From Chlorobiaceae bacterium (GTDB taxonomy: Bacteria > Bacteroidota > Chlorobiia > Chlorobiales > Chlorobiaceae), in assembly GCA_016927285.1 (NCBI GenBank), contig JAFGMZ010000084.1, forward strand, positions 1 to 33,801: a DNA stretch of 33,801 nt. Direction: 5' to 3'. Below the pieces are notes generated by a model, which did not search any database, was not told the origin of the DNA, and was given only the letters and a program-made list of their open reading frames with translations. Positions 25,206-33,801 of the stretch are shown piece by piece (within the stretch, counting starts at the first letter, position 1; each line of letters begins with the position of its first letter). The translations under genes and the position numbers were made by a program.

Positions 25206-25529
25206 ATGCCTGAAAGTCCTCTCAGCAATACCGGCCATTGGCAGGAACTGGAAAAATGGCGAAAAAAAATCGATAATATTGACAGCCATCTGGCTGCCCT
25301 GCTGTGCGAAAGACTGCAATGCGCACGAAACATAAGCATTCTGAAAGCAAGAATCGGAGAGCAGGTACTGCAACCGGAAAGAGAAAAAGAGGTACTCAGC
25401 AATGTAATCAGCCAGGCTGATTCACAGCAGAAAGTCAATGCTCTGGAAAGAATCTACCGCTCCATCCTCGAAGAATCCAGGCTTTTTCAGCATGAACAGA
25501 ACTGCGAACGGCACCAGAACCGAGATTAA
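25206..25529 (+). CDS. Chorismate mutase (AroQ class)
   Basis: This 107-residue protein is a stand-alone AroQ-fold chorismate mutase, converting chorismate to prephenate for Phe and Tyr synthesis. Active-site residues known from the E. coli mutase domain line up at a constant offset of 8: Arg19, Arg36, Lys47, Arg59 and Glu60. Position 56, where E. coli has Asp48, is Gln. No prephenate dehydratase or dehydrogenase domain is fused. A weak AGG site precedes the ATG. The 3' end may overlap the mltG start. Confidence 0.85.
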   Translation: MPESPLSNTGHWQELEKWRKKIDNIDSHLAALLCERLQCARNISILKARIGEQVLQPEREKEVLSNVISQADSQQKVNALERIYRSILEESRLFQHEQNCERHQNRD

Positions 25530-25548
25530 CACCCCGCAGGTCACTCCA

Positions 25549-26565
25549 ATGGCATCATCACCCACCCCTTCATCCGGAAAAATCCTGTTGGCTTTACTTT
25601 TCGCTGCTGCAGCAGCCTTTTGCGGCATGTTTTTTATTCCCGGCCTCAATACCGCAGATCATGCAACAGGATTCAGCATACGCAGAGGGATGGGATTCAT
25701 GGAGATCGCCGATGAAATGCAGCGCGCGGGGACTATACGAAACCGGTGGCAAACCATACTGACCGGAAGGATGATTCCGGGACTGCACAACATAAAACCC
25801 GGGAGATACACCGTCCCTCCAGGTTTATCGAATTTCCGGTTGCTCTCCTATCTGCGCTCGCGCCCTCAGGATGAGGTTCAGATTACCATTCCTGAAGGAC
25901 TTGACATGCGAAACGTTGCGCGACTGCTCTCTTCGAAACTCGACATGGATTCCACCGGATTCATGGCCGCAGTACAGAATCCGGTTTTTCTGAAAAAGAA
26001 TAATATAAACGGCAGCACTGCAGAGGGCTATCTTTTTCCCGGCACCTATCATTTTCCCTGGGCAGATCCCCCGGAAAATGCAGCCGACTTTCTTGTAAAG
26101 CAGTTTCGAAATTTTTTTTCCGACAGCCTGAAATCCATCGCCGCATCAAAAGGTATAAGTGAAAAATCATTGCTTACGCTGGCTTCCATTGTCGAAGCGG
26201 AAACGCCGCTCGATACAGAGAAACCCGTAGTTGCAAGCGTATACCTGAACCGGCTGAAAATAAACATGCGCCTGCAGGCTGATCCGACCGTCCAGTATGC
26301 GCTGGGCGAAAATGCCCGATTACTCTACTACACGGATCTCGCCATAGACTCTCCTTACAACACCTATCGCCATCCGGGACTGCCTCCCGGGCCGATCTGC
26401 AACCCGGGAGCGGCATCGATACTTGCCGTCCTGAACCCGGCCAAAACCAGCTATCTTTACTTCGTAGCAACCGGAAAAGGGGGACATTATTTCTCATCAA
26501 CACTGGCCGGGCACAATGAAAACATCAGAAAATACCGGGCTGCCCGTAATAACGCGAAACCATGA
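25549..26565 (+). CDS. mltG: Endolytic murein transglycosylase MltG (YceG-like)
   Basis: MltG cleaves newly made glycan strands and so sets their length. It has one N-terminal membrane helix (11-31), a LysM-like region (GFSIRRGMGFMEIADEM) and the YceG catalytic domain. The catalytic glutamate is Glu216 in LASIVEAET, followed by RLQADPTVQYALG and SPYNTYRHPGLPPGPICNPG, both typical. From this ATG it has 338 residues. An ATG at 25492 would add 19 residues and overlap the chorismate mutase gene by 38 bases. Neither start has a strong ribosome site. Confidence 0.92.
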   Translation: MASSPTPSSGKILLALLFAAAAAFCGMFFIPGLNTADHATGFSIRRGMGFMEIADEMQRAGTIRNRWQTILTGRMIPGLHNIKPGRYTVPPGLSNFRLLSYLRSRPQDEVQITIPEGLDMRNVARLLSSKLDMDSTGFMAAVQNPVFLKKNNINGSTAEGYLFPGTYHFPWADPPENAADFLVKQFRNFFSDSLKSIAASKGISEKSLLTLASIVEAETPLDTEKPVVASVYLNRLKINMRLQADPTVQYALGENARLLYYTDLAIDSPYNTYRHPGLPPGPICNPGAASILAVLNPAKTSYLYFVATGKGGHYFSSTLAGHNENIRKYRAARNNAKP

Positions 26566-26666
26566 ATAGAATGCGTCGCTGCCCCATCACTCATTATCCA
26601 AAAAGAAATTACATTATATTAGTAACCTGAAAGCATGGTACATTTTCTAACAAACCTTCAAACAAA

Positions 26667-27860
26667 ATGCAGAAAAAGACCTTGTCTGACATAGCAATCC
26701 AGGGTAAAAGGGTATTGATGCGTGTCGATTTCAATGTTCCCCTTGACGGAGAAAAAAACGTTACCGACGATAAACGGATCATCGAGGCGCTCCCCTCGAT
26801 CAGGAAAGTTCTCGAACAAGGCGGACGCCTTATCCTCATGTCGCATCTCGGCCGACCGAAAGGTAAGCCCAACGCCGATTTCTCCCTCGCTCCCGCAGCA
26901 ACACGACTTTCAGAACTTCTCGACTGCCCGGTAGCGATGGCTGGCGACTGCATAGGAACGGAAGTCATGCAGCAGGTGCTCGCACTGCAGGACGGAGAAG
27001 TGATCATGCTTGAAAATCTCAGATTTCATCCTGAGGAAGAAGCCAACGATCCTGATTTTGCACGTGAACTGGCCTCGCTTGGAGAAATTTATGTGAACGA
27101 TGCTTTCGGAACGGCTCACCGTGCCCATGCATCGACTGAAGGGATAACCAGATACATGCAAATCGCGGTTGCCGGTTTTCTGATAGAAAAAGAACTTAAA
27201 TATCTTGGCAAAGCCCTTCAGGACCCCGAACGCCCTTTCGTCGCGATTCTTGGAGGGTCGAAAATATCGGGAAAAATCGATGTTCTTGAAAACCTCTTCA
27301 ACAAGGTTGACGCAGTTCTTGTCGGCGGCGCCATGGTCTTTACCTTTTTCAAAGCACAGGGGCTGCCTATCGGAAATTCCCTGGTCGAAGACGACAAGCT
27401 TGAACTGGCACGTAATCTCATCGAACAGGCGGCACAAAAAAACATCAGGCTTCTGCTTCCTGTCGATGTCATCGTGGCACCTGAAATCTCCGCCACAGCC
27501 GAAAGTCGTGCGGTTTCGATCGATGCCATTCAGGATGGCATGATCGGCGTAGATATCGGCCCTGAAACGAAAGCGATCTATCGCCGCGAAATTCTCGATG
27601 CCCATACCATACTCTGGAACGGACCGATGGGCGTTTTTGAAATCGACAAATTTGCTGAAGGAACGATAGCCATTGCCGGCGCCATGGCTGAAGCTACCGC
27701 ATCAGGAGCGACCACCATCATCGGAGGAGGAGATTCCGCTGCCGCCGTCGCGAAAGCAGGACTTGCCGAACAGATGACCCATATCTCTACCGGAGGCGGA
27801 GCAAGTCTCGAGTTTCTTGAAGGAAAAGAACTCCCTGGTATAGCTGCTCTGAACGATTAA
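26667..27860 (+). CDS. pgk: Phosphoglycerate kinase
   Basis: Pgk interconverts 1,3-bisphosphoglycerate and 3-phosphoglycerate with ADP/ATP. In a green sulfur bacterium it works mainly toward sugar synthesis from pyruvate made by CO2 fixation. The 397-residue protein shows RVDFNVPL (19-26), SHLGRPKG, the lysine-bearing [12 protein letters not shown] and the nucleotide loop [13 protein letters not shown]. The 101-base gap after mltG has an AT-rich TATATT (26615..26620) that could be a -10 element, without a good -35. There is no Shine-Dalgarno sequence. Confidence 0.97.
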   Translation: MQKKTLSDIAIQGKRVLMRVDFNVPLDGEKNVTDDKRIIEALPSIRKVLEQGGRLILMSHLGRPKGKPNADFSLAPAATRLSELLDCPVAMAGDCIGTEVMQQVLALQDGEVIMLENLRFHPEEEANDPDFARELASLGEIYVNDAFGTAHRAHASTEGITRYMQIAVAGFLIEKELKYLGKALQDPERPFVAILGGSKISGKIDVLENLFNKVDAVLVGGAMVFTFFKAQGLPIGNSLVEDDKLELARNLIEQAAQKNIRLLLPVDVIVAPEISATAESRAVSIDAIQDGMIGVDIGPETKAIYRREILDAHTILWNGPMGVFEIDKFAEGTIAIAGAMAEATASGATTIIGGGDSAAAVAKAGLAEQMTHISTGGGASLEFLEGKELPGIAALND

Positions 27861-27941
27861 CTGCCTGTACACAGTTCACGATGATACAGGAAACTCCTGA
27901 CTGAACGCAAGAAAACCGGAGAGGAAAACGAAACGATAACC

Positions 27942-28775
27942 ATGAGCCCATTCAATCAGACCTACAGCCCCGGGGGATTCCAGATGATGCCCCCGGCTAT
28001 TAAAACCATAATCATTGCGAATATTGCGATTTTTATGCTGCAGGTGCTATTGCAGAACTCTCCGTTCAGTGGACTGATCACGGCAGCCGGCGCTCTATGG
28101 CCGGTTGCTTCAGCAAATCCTAACGGGCTATCGTTCCAGATTTGGCAGCCTTTCACCTATATGTTTCTGCACGGAAGCTTTGGGCACCTTTTTTTCAACA
28201 TGTTCGCACTCTGGATTTTCGGAGCTGAACTCGAGAATTACTGGGGCACCAGGCAGTTCAACATCTACTACTTTCTCTGTGGAACAGGGGCCGCCTTTAT
28301 CAATCTTATCTTCACCATCGGTGATCCTTATCCGACCGTCGGCGCCTCAGGAGCTGTCTACGGCGTTCTTCTGGCTTTCGGCATGATGTTTCCTGAACGA
28401 TATATCTTTCTCTATTTCCTTTTCCCGATAAAGGCAAAATATTTTGTTGCCGGTTATGCGCTTATAGAGTTTTTATCTGGCATGGGACGAACAAACAGCA
28501 ATATTGCGCATTTTGCACACCTTGGCGGCATGGTAATCGGTTTTCTGTATATCATCATCCGAAGGCAGGGCTGGACCTTGCCGAAATGGACCAAAAAAGC
28601 GCAGTCAGCCGGAAAACGATCAGGACAAGCGCCTGTGCACCATATCGATAAAGAAGAGAGGTCAACAGTCACCGATGCGGAAATCGATGCTATTCTTGAC
28701 AAAATATCGAAGAATGGTTATGAATCGCTGACCAGTGATGAAAAAAGAAAGCTGCTGAAAGCTGGCGGAAGCTGA
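27942..28775 (+). CDS. Rhomboid-family intramembrane serine protease
   Basis: The 277-residue protein has six or so membrane helices and the complete rhomboid catalytic pair: Ser136 in GASGAVYG and His193 in AHFAHLGG. The conserved HGSFGHLFFNM (77-87) precedes them, with His82 and Asn86 for the oxyanion region. Such enzymes cut membrane helices of substrate proteins. The substrate is unknown. The C-terminal 60 residues are polar and end in VTDAEIDAILDKISKNGYESLTSDEKRKLL, a short domain common after rhomboid cores in this group. An alternative ATG lies 14 codons downstream. Confidence 0.92.
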   Translation: MSPFNQTYSPGGFQMMPPAIKTIIIANIAIFMLQVLLQNSPFSGLITAAGALWPVASANPNGLSFQIWQPFTYMFLHGSFGHLFFNMFALWIFGAELENYWGTRQFNIYYFLCGTGAAFINLIFTIGDPYPTVGASGAVYGVLLAFGMMFPERYIFLYFLFPIKAKYFVAGYALIEFLSGMGRTNSNIAHFAHLGGMVIGFLYIIIRRQGWTLPKWTKKAQSAGKRSGQAPVHHIDKEERSTVTDAEIDAILDKISKNGYESLTSDEKRKLLKAGGS

Positions 28776-28779
28776 AATC

Positions 28780-29232
28780 ATGAAAGAAAAACACCGTATA
28801 TTCGCTTCAGCGAAAAACAAGGCTGAATCGCTGCTTAAGGATCCGGTAAAAACAAAAAAACTGCTTGATACCGCTTTTAAAAGATCTTCTGCAACCGGAA
28901 ATTCGTCGCCGGTCTTCACGATAGGAGAAAAAATACAGGCTGCTGTCCGTATGATACGCGCCTATATCCAGAAAGAGTATACAGATATCCCCTGGCAGAC
29001 CATAGTCGCACTGACAGCCGCACTGGTCTATTTCGTTTCCCCGCTGGACGCCATTGCCGATTTCATCCCGCTCCTTGGATTTGCAGATGACGCAGCCATA
29101 CTATCCGCAGTACTGGCATCGATCAAACAGGATCTCGATCGATTCCTTTCATGGGAACATACAAGACACAGCAATACCGAAACAATCTCCTATGAAGAGA
29201 TCGATTCAGGCGAACCCGAAAATCGTCATTGA
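28780..29232 (+). CDS. YkvA-family (DUF1232) membrane protein
   Basis: The 150-residue protein carries the DUF1232 signature PWQTIVALTAALVYFVSPLDAIADFIPLLGFADDAA (about 68-103), one hydrophobic hairpin or helix with the conserved SPxDxIxDFIP core. The function of the family is not established. The N-terminal 60 residues are basic and the C terminus is acidic. It starts four bases after the rhomboid stop, so the two are probably co-transcribed. Its end overlaps the convergent methyltransferase gene by 7 bases, with no terminator between. Confidence 0.85.
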   Translation: MKEKHRIFASAKNKAESLLKDPVKTKKLLDTAFKRSSATGNSSPVFTIGEKIQAAVRMIRAYIQKEYTDIPWQTIVALTAALVYFVSPLDAIADFIPLLGFADDAAILSAVLASIKQDLDRFLSWEHTRHSNTETISYEEIDSGEPENRH

Positions 29233-30662
29233 ACGAAACGTTCGAAACATGCCACGCTTTCAACGTGAGCCGTATGCGGAAACATATCAACCGGCTGAAC
29301 CGAAACCAGCCTGTAGCCATTAAGAGAGAGTTCCCTGCCGTCCCTTGCAAGATTCGAGGGATTGCAGCTGACGTAAACGATCGTTCTTGCTCCCAGTTTT
29401 ATCATCGTATCAAGAGCTTTGGGGTGCATGCCCGCCCTTGGGGGATCAGTTACAATGACCCCTGGCGATTCATACCTGGAAAGTTGCAGCAGCATCGAGT
29501 GAAAATCCTTCAGGTCGGCCTGAAAAAAATCGGCGTTTTCAATACCATTGCCTGATGCGTTCCTGGCGGCATCCCTGAGCGAACTTTCAACTACCTCAAT
29601 ACCGACCACCTGGCGACAATATTTTGCAAGATAGAGCGTTATAGTACCGGTACCGCAATAGAGATCGTAAACTGTATCGTTATCCCGCAATCCTGCGACT
29701 CTGACGATTTCGTCATACAAAACCTCTGCCTGACGTGTGTTTGTCTGGAAAAACGAATTTGCCGACACCCTGAAATCCAGGGATCCGAGTCGTTCCGTCA
29801 TCGAACCCTCTCCTCTGATCGTATACTCCTGCTCTCCTGTGGCAACAGTATTCTTTTTTGCGGTTACATTGTTAACCACAGTTAACCGCTCGTCAGGAAG
29901 CGAGCTTTCAAGAAAATCGGCATACTGCGTCATAAGTTCGCGGTCATGCCACGACGTAACGATATTGACCATAATATCCCCGCTCTCCTCGCTTGATCGC
30001 AGCATAAGATTACGCAGAAAACCCTCGTGCGCTTTCACGGCATAGGGGCTCAGGCCTTGCTCAACAGCGAACTGACGGGTCAGACGAAGCAGATCGTTCA
30101 TCCGTTCGGTTGCAAGATAACAGTAATCGATATCCAGCACTTTCTCATAATTACCCGGCGCATGAAAGCCAAGTGCAAAATCTTTCGGCCGTTCAAGCCG
30201 TTCAAGTGGAATCTCTTCGGGCAGAAGATAACGCATGCTCGAACAGGAAAACTCCACCTTGTTACGATAGTGCTCGGTCGAATGGGCAGGCAGAACAGGA
30301 GCAACAGGAGGTCCGATAAATCCTCCGATATGCTCCAGATCATCCGCTACTTTTTTCCTTTTGTAGCGAAGCTGAGCTTCGTACGAAACGTGCATAAGCT
30401 TACATCCGCCGCACACACCGAAATACCTGCATGGAGGTTCAACCCTGTCTGAAGAAAATTCCGTAACCTGAAGCGCCTGTGCATCGATAAATCGCTGTTT
30501 CACCTTTCTGATCAGAGCCCGCACCCGATCTCCCGGGGCCAGCATACCGCTGACCATAACTCCCATGCCATTTTCAAGCCTGCCGAAACACCGGTCTTTA
30601 TCGGCAAAATCAATAATAACCAATTCTATGATATCGCCTTTTTTCAAGGTCATGCTTTCCAT
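29226..30662 (-). CDS. RlmD/RumA-type 23S rRNA (uracil-5-)-methyltransferase
   Basis: This SAM enzyme makes 5-methyluridine in rRNA. The N terminus is a TRAM RNA-binding domain (LKKGDIIELVI onward). Then come the iron-sulfur cysteines in CRYFGVCGGC (81, 87 and 90, counted from the GTG at 30671), with a fourth likely in DIDYCYLAT. The C-terminal methyltransferase domain has DLYCGTGTITLYLA and the catalytic cysteine in YVSCNPSNLARD, 45 residues before the end. Whether it targets U1939 (RlmD) or another uridine cannot be read from sequence. Starts at GTG 30671, ATG 30662 or ATG 30653 are all possible. Confidence 0.88.
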   Translation of the reverse strand: MESMTLKKGDIIELVIIDFADKDRCFGRLENGMGVMVSGMLAPGDRVRALIRKVKQRFIDAQALQVTEFSSDRVEPPCRYFGVCGGCKLMHVSYEAQLRYKRKKVADDLEHIGGFIGPPVAPVLPAHSTEHYRNKVEFSCSSMRYLLPEEIPLERLERPKDFALGFHAPGNYEKVLDIDYCYLATERMNDLLRLTRQFAVEQGLSPYAVKAHEGFLRNLMLRSSEESGDIMVNIVTSWHDRELMTQYADFLESSLPDERLTVVNNVTAKKNTVATGEQEYTIRGEGSMTERLGSLDFRVSANSFFQTNTRQAEVLYDEIVRVAGLRDNDTVYDLYCGTGTITLYLAKYCRQVVGIEVVESSLRDAARNASGNGIENADFFQADLKDFHSMLLQLSRYESPGVIVTDPPRAGMHPKALDTMIKLGARTIVYVSCNPSNLARDGRELSLNGYRLVSVQPVDMFPHTAHVESVACFERFVQ

Positions 30663-30673
30663 ATATTTCACGA

Positions 30674-31591
30674 TTATTTCTCGACGGTCAGCAGTGCCGC
30701 ACCAAAAACTCCCGCACTGTCTCCAAGTTGCGGTTGCAAAAATGGAACCATAAGCCTGCTGCTGAACAGGCTGCCCTCGATCAGTCGCCGAGTATCTTCA
30801 GTATAGAGCATACCGATGTTTCCTGCGCCTCCACCGATGAAACAGCAGTGAGGATCGACGATATTGAGCACAGAAGCGACAGCTTTGGCAAAGTAACCGG
30901 TCAGTCGGCTGATTGTCGCTTCTGCCGCAGCATCGACTCCCGTAAGCCCGGCTATCTCCTGCAAGGATTTCGAACAACCGGTAAGTGACCGATAATGCCG
31001 TTCAAGTGCAGGACCAGAAATAACCGTCTCCACGCACCCTTTTTTTCCGCAATAACACTGCTCACCGTCAGGAATGAGGACATTGTGTCCCCACTCTCCC
31101 GCAATGCCGTGAGCTCCGTGCAGCAACCTGCCATCGGCAACGATCCCTCCCCCTACTCCCGTACCTATGATCATACCGAAAGCAACCCTCCCTTCGCCTG
31201 ACTGCATGATCTTTCTTCCGGCGCCCAGCAAAGACTCCGCAAGTACAAAACAATTTGCATCGTTACCAATGAGAACCTCCCTCTGCAGCAGAGACTCAAT
31301 ATCCTTTTTCAGATTCCTTCCGTTGAGACAGAGCGTATTCGAATTGCTTATGCTGCCTGATACCTTATCGTATCTTCCCGGAGTACCTATACCGATACGT
31401 CGAGGCAAAGGAAAACCGCTCTGGTTTGAAAGCTCTTCGAGCAGGCCGACGATCCTGGCAGTAATATGCTCATAGCCAAAAGACGCCTCCGTATAAATCC
31501 TCCGTCGATAGAGGGCTCTCATCTCGCTGTCGGTAATCACTGCTTCTATCTTCGTACCGCCAAGATCGACCCCCCAGTACCTTCCACTCAT
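30674..31591 (-). CDS. ROK-family sugar kinase (glucokinase/fructokinase-like)
   Basis: The 305-residue protein has the ATP phosphate loop DLGGTK (9-14), the active-site aspartate in IGNDANCFVLAES, the GTGVGGGIV loop, and the zinc site GEWGH...CYCGKKGCVE of the ROK family. It probably phosphorylates a hexose. No repressor-type N-terminal helix-turn-helix is present, so it is a kinase rather than an NagC-type regulator. The start is the ATG at 31591 because it overlaps the PAP2 stop as ATGA and homology begins there. The frame is open for 19 more codons inside the PAP2 gene. No sugar transporter is nearby to suggest the substrate. Confidence 0.87.
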   Translation of the reverse strand: MSGRYWGVDLGGTKIEAVITDSEMRALYRRRIYTEASFGYEHITARIVGLLEELSNQSGFPLPRRIGIGTPGRYDKVSGSISNSNTLCLNGRNLKKDIESLLQREVLIGNDANCFVLAESLLGAGRKIMQSGEGRVAFGMIIGTGVGGGIVADGRLLHGAHGIAGEWGHNVLIPDGEQCYCGKKGCVETVISGPALERHYRSLTGCSKSLQEIAGLTGVDAAAEATISRLTGYFAKAVASVLNIVDPHCCFIGGGAGNIGMLYTEDTRRLIEGSLFSSRLMVPFLQPQLGDSAGVFGAALLTVEK

Positions 31592-32187
31592 GTATGCGAA
31601 GAGCTTTTCCTGATCTGGATCGGCTGCAGGACGTTCTTGAACGCCCATGAAAAAGCCATATAGGCAAGCAGACCACTTGCGCAGCCAATCATAATGCCTG
31701 CAAGCACATCTCCCGGATAATGCACACCGACATATATTCTCGAATATCCAACAAGAAACGCGTAGCCAACCATCAAAAACACAAAAAGCTGTTCGATGAG
31801 CGCCCCACGGCTAAACACGATCCAGACTACCGAAGCAACCGCTGCCGAATTTGCTGCGTGTGAAGATGCGAAAGAATAGGAACGCGACTGGTCGATAAGA
31901 AGACGACACCCGTCGATCACAAAACAGGGACGGATGCGCTGAAAAAGCGGTTTAAGTATACCCGAAGCCGTGTAATCGGCTATGGCAACAGCAAGCAACG
32001 CTACGGCAAGGACAACAATGCCGCGACGCCCTTTTCTGACAAGAATATAGAGCGCAGCGAGCAAAAACAGATGAGATGAAAGCTTGAACATGGTAAGAAA
32101 CACCATGAGATCATCAAGAGCCGGATGAACCAGATAAGCGTTGATCCACCGGAAAGCCCAGGTGTCGATCTCTCCTGCCATATCCAT
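31588..32187 (-). CDS. PAP2-family membrane phosphatase
   Basis: The 199-residue membrane protein has about five or six helices and all three PAP2 phosphatase motifs. These are Lys79-x6-Arg86-Pro87, SFASSH (105-110, with His110, where PSGH is usual) and Ser149-Arg150-x5-His156-x3-Asp160. Enzymes of this type release phosphate from undecaprenyl diphosphate, phosphatidylglycerol phosphate or similar lipids. Recycling of the murein lipid carrier is plausible but unproven. It starts six bases after the yidC stop codon and is coupled by ATGA to the kinase gene. Confidence 0.87.
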   Translation of the reverse strand: MDMAGEIDTWAFRWINAYLVHPALDDLMVFLTMFKLSSHLFLLAALYILVRKGRRGIVVLAVALLAVAIADYTASGILKPLFQRIRPCFVIDGCRLLIDQSRSYSFASSHAANSAAVASVVWIVFSRGALIEQLFVFLMVGYAFLVGYSRIYVGVHYPGDVLAGIMIGCASGLLAYMAFSWAFKNVLQPIQIRKSSSHT

Positions 32188-32193
32188 AACAGG

Positions 32194-33801
32194 TCACTTT
32201 TTAGAGCCAGAACCAGCCTTCTTCTTTTTCGGAGCAGCGGCGGCGGCAGCGGCGGCAAGCGCGGCTTTAGGTACATCATCCTCGGAAGTTGTGGAATTGA
32301 TGTAGAACTGCTGAGCAACGCTGAAAATATTGAACATCAGGTAATACAGACCAAGGCCTGCCGGCAGATTGTTGAAAAACAGCAGCATCATCGCAGGAAA
32401 AACATACATCATGACCTTCATCTGCTCGTTACTCTGTGCCGTAGGTGTAATCTTCTGCTGTACGAAAACCGTAATACCCATTAGAATGGGAAATATTGCT
32501 ATGTGATCGCCATATACCGGAATAGAGAAACCGAAATCAAAAATCGAATCCGGAACCGAAAGATCCTTTGCCCAGAGAAAGCCATGATGACGAAGTTCGA
32601 TAGAAGAGCGGAAAACATAGAACATCGCAAAAAGCAACGGCATCTGAAGCAGAACAGGAAGACACCCGCCGAGAGGATTGACTCCTGCCTCCTTGTATAT
32701 CCTGCCAAGTTCGCTTTGCAGTTTTGCCGGGTTATCCTTGTATTTCTCCTGCAGATCCTTAAGCGCCGGCTGAAGAGCCGCCATCTTCTTCATGGACTTC
32801 GTCGATGCCATAGTCAGCGGATAGGTAACCAGCTTGATAAGCAAGGCGAAAATGATGATAATGACACCATAGTTGCTGATAAATCCATTCATCCAGGTAA
32901 ACACAGGCAGGATTATGTACTCAGCAAACGGTCTGGTAAGCCAGTCCCAACCGAAATCCATTATCTTTTCAAGATCTGCATCAAGCGTTTTGACGGTGTT
33001 GTAATCAAGTGGGCCGACATACAGCCTGTAGGTATTCTCTGCAACGTTACCAGAAGAAGGGACCGACATCTTCAAGGATGCAAGGTACTCCTCGAAATGC
33101 TCCGATTTACGCTTACCTTCAAGATAAATCCCCTCTGTTTTACCTGCAGGAATAATAGCCGCAGTGAAATACTTGTTTCGAACAGCTACCCAGCCAGCCT
33201 CTCCCGACTGTTCCTCCTGAAAAGTCTGGTTATCTTTGGATGCATCAATTTTAACCAGGCTGCCTCCAAGATAGCCGCTGGCGAGTGCATTATGCGACTC
33301 ATCTTCACGATTTTTCTCCGTATAGGTCAGACCCCCGTCCCATTGCAACTGATACTCGTTACCAGCAATCTCATTATTGAACCCGGTAAGCTTTACATCG
33401 TAATCTATCTTGTAGCTGTTTCCGGAAAAACGGTAAGTTATATCGATAGCCTTGGACTGGCTGATATCGAGTCTGTAGCGGACTACCGAATTCTCTTTGC
33501 CACTTATAACGGTCTTTGCTTCATTTGAAATCTGCCTGAAATACAGATCTCTCGTATCTATTTTCTTGCCGTCATTGCTGATGAAAAGCAGGGATAAGGC
33601 TCCTTTTTCCTCATTGCTGACAAGATTAAAGGGTTGGAGTTTTCCGTCCAGGTGCTTTTTCAGTACAACGGACTTCACTGTAGCGCCTTTCGAAGAGAGT
33701 TGAATTATCAGAAAATCGTTCTCGACCGTCAACAGCTCCTCCTGCCCTGAGGAAATGCCGGCAAAAACGCCGAAAGCGTCTGATGACGATGCCGAAGGCG
33801 C
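32194..33801 (-). CDS. yidC: Membrane protein insertase YidC (5' end outside the window)
   Basis: YidC inserts and folds inner-membrane proteins, including the ATP synthase c subunit. The frame is open to the right edge, so the first membrane helix and start codon are missing. The TTG at 33732 is not the real start. The visible 535 residues hold the periplasmic beta-sandwich domain, then five helices with [19 protein letters not shown] and [25 protein letters not shown]. At the groove position of E. coli Arg366 (R-x3-YPLT) this protein has Lys. The tail is alanine-rich then strongly basic ([12 protein letters not shown]), which in Oxa1-like proteins helps ribosome binding. It heads the yidC-PAP2-ROK-rRNA methyltransferase set. 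Confidence 0.96.
   Translation of the reverse strand, partial: APSASSSDAFGVFAGISSGQEELLTVENDFLIIQLSSKGATVKSVVLKKHLDGKLQPFNLVSNEEKGALSLLFISNDGKKIDTRDLYFRQISNEAKTVISGKENSVVRYRLDISQSKAIDITYRFSGNSYKIDYDVKLTGFNNEIAGNEYQLQWDGGLTYTEKNREDESHNALASGYLGGSLVKIDASKDNQTFQEEQSGEAGWVAVRNKYFTAAIIPAGKTEGIYLEGKRKSEHFEEYLASLKMSVPSSGNVAENTYRLYVGPLDYNTVKTLDADLEKIMDFGWDWLTRPFAEYIILPVFTWMNGFISNYGVIIIIFALLIKLVTYPLTMASTKSMKKMAALQPALKDLQEKYKDNPAKLQSELGRIYKEAGVNPLGGCLPVLLQMPLLFAMFYVFRSSIELRHHGFLWAKDLSVPDSIFDFGFSIPVYGDHIAIFPILMGITVFVQQKITPTAQSNEQMKVMMYVFPAMMLLFFNNLPAGLGLYYLMFNIFSVAQQFYINSTTSEDDVPKAALAAAAAAAAPKKKKAGSGSKK

Noticed and set aside
1-33801. CRISPR arrays, insertion sequences, integrases or prophage genes
   Set aside because: No regularly spaced repeats, transposase or recombinase motifs, or terminal inverted repeats were seen. 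Gene content is core metabolism and division throughout.

Overview
The window reads as chromosomal DNA of a green sulfur bacterium (Chlorobiaceae). The deciding evidence is an intact bchU (5038..6057), the C-20 methyltransferase of bacteriochlorophyll c/e synthesis, whose catalytic Tyr246 and His290 fall at the positions I recall for the Chlorobaculum tepidum enzyme. A short split ATP synthase operon, a meso-DAP type murein pathway and frequent genes without a Shine-Dalgarno sequence fit this. I see no insertion sequence, phage, CRISPR array or clear foreign island. Almost every gene belongs to the core genome.

Layout from left to right. The start of a gene leaves the left edge on the minus strand (1..21). 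Behind it lie two palindromes and tRNA-Ala(CGC) (264..336). Next comes the minus-strand F0 operon atpZ-atpI-atpB-atpE-atpF-atpH (466..3705), closed by an intrinsic terminator. The genes for the other F1 subunits are not in the window. A divergent plus-strand pgeF (3875..4672) overlaps convergently with a small gene of unknown function whose product contains an internal repeat (4635..4847). bchU follows, ending at a 20-bp perfect hairpin terminator. From 6159 to 24407 the minus strand carries a CoA-transferase gene and a compact dcw cluster. In transcription order this is mraZ, rsmH, ftsL, ftsI, murE, murF, mraY, murD, ftsW, murG, murC, ftsQ, ftsA, ftsZ, then the CoA transferase. Many junctions are ATGA, TTGA or TGATG overlaps. 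Divergent from mraZ runs a plus-strand series: yacP-like gene, aroQ, mltG, pgk, rhomboid protease and a YkvA (DUF1232) gene (24626..29232). The right end holds a minus-strand set, yidC (cut by the window edge), a PAP2 phosphatase, a ROK kinase and an RlmD-type rRNA methyltransferase.

How the genes work together: the dcw genes make lipid II from UDP-MurNAc (MurC, D, E, F, MraY, MurG), flip or polymerise it (FtsW, FtsI) and place the work at the FtsZ/FtsA ring through FtsQ and FtsL. MltG and PgeF add glycan-strand ending and precursor quality control. The PAP2 enzyme may recycle undecaprenyl diphosphate, which is inference. YidC is the insertase known to handle F0 subunits such as the c subunit encoded at the other end.

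The most interesting regulatory signals are a three-repeat MraZ box (TGGGN with 5-nt spacers) just downstream of a candidate mraZ promoter, two inverted repeats upstream of bchU, a candidate internal promoter before atpE with an intercistronic hairpin after it, and a 28-bp palindrome overlapping a Fur-box-like sequence near the left edge. The most interesting protein signals are a second tail-peptide motif in FtsZ, an extra membrane glutamate in the c subunit and the tandem-repeat 70-residue protein. I did not find a convincing new multi-gene system here.
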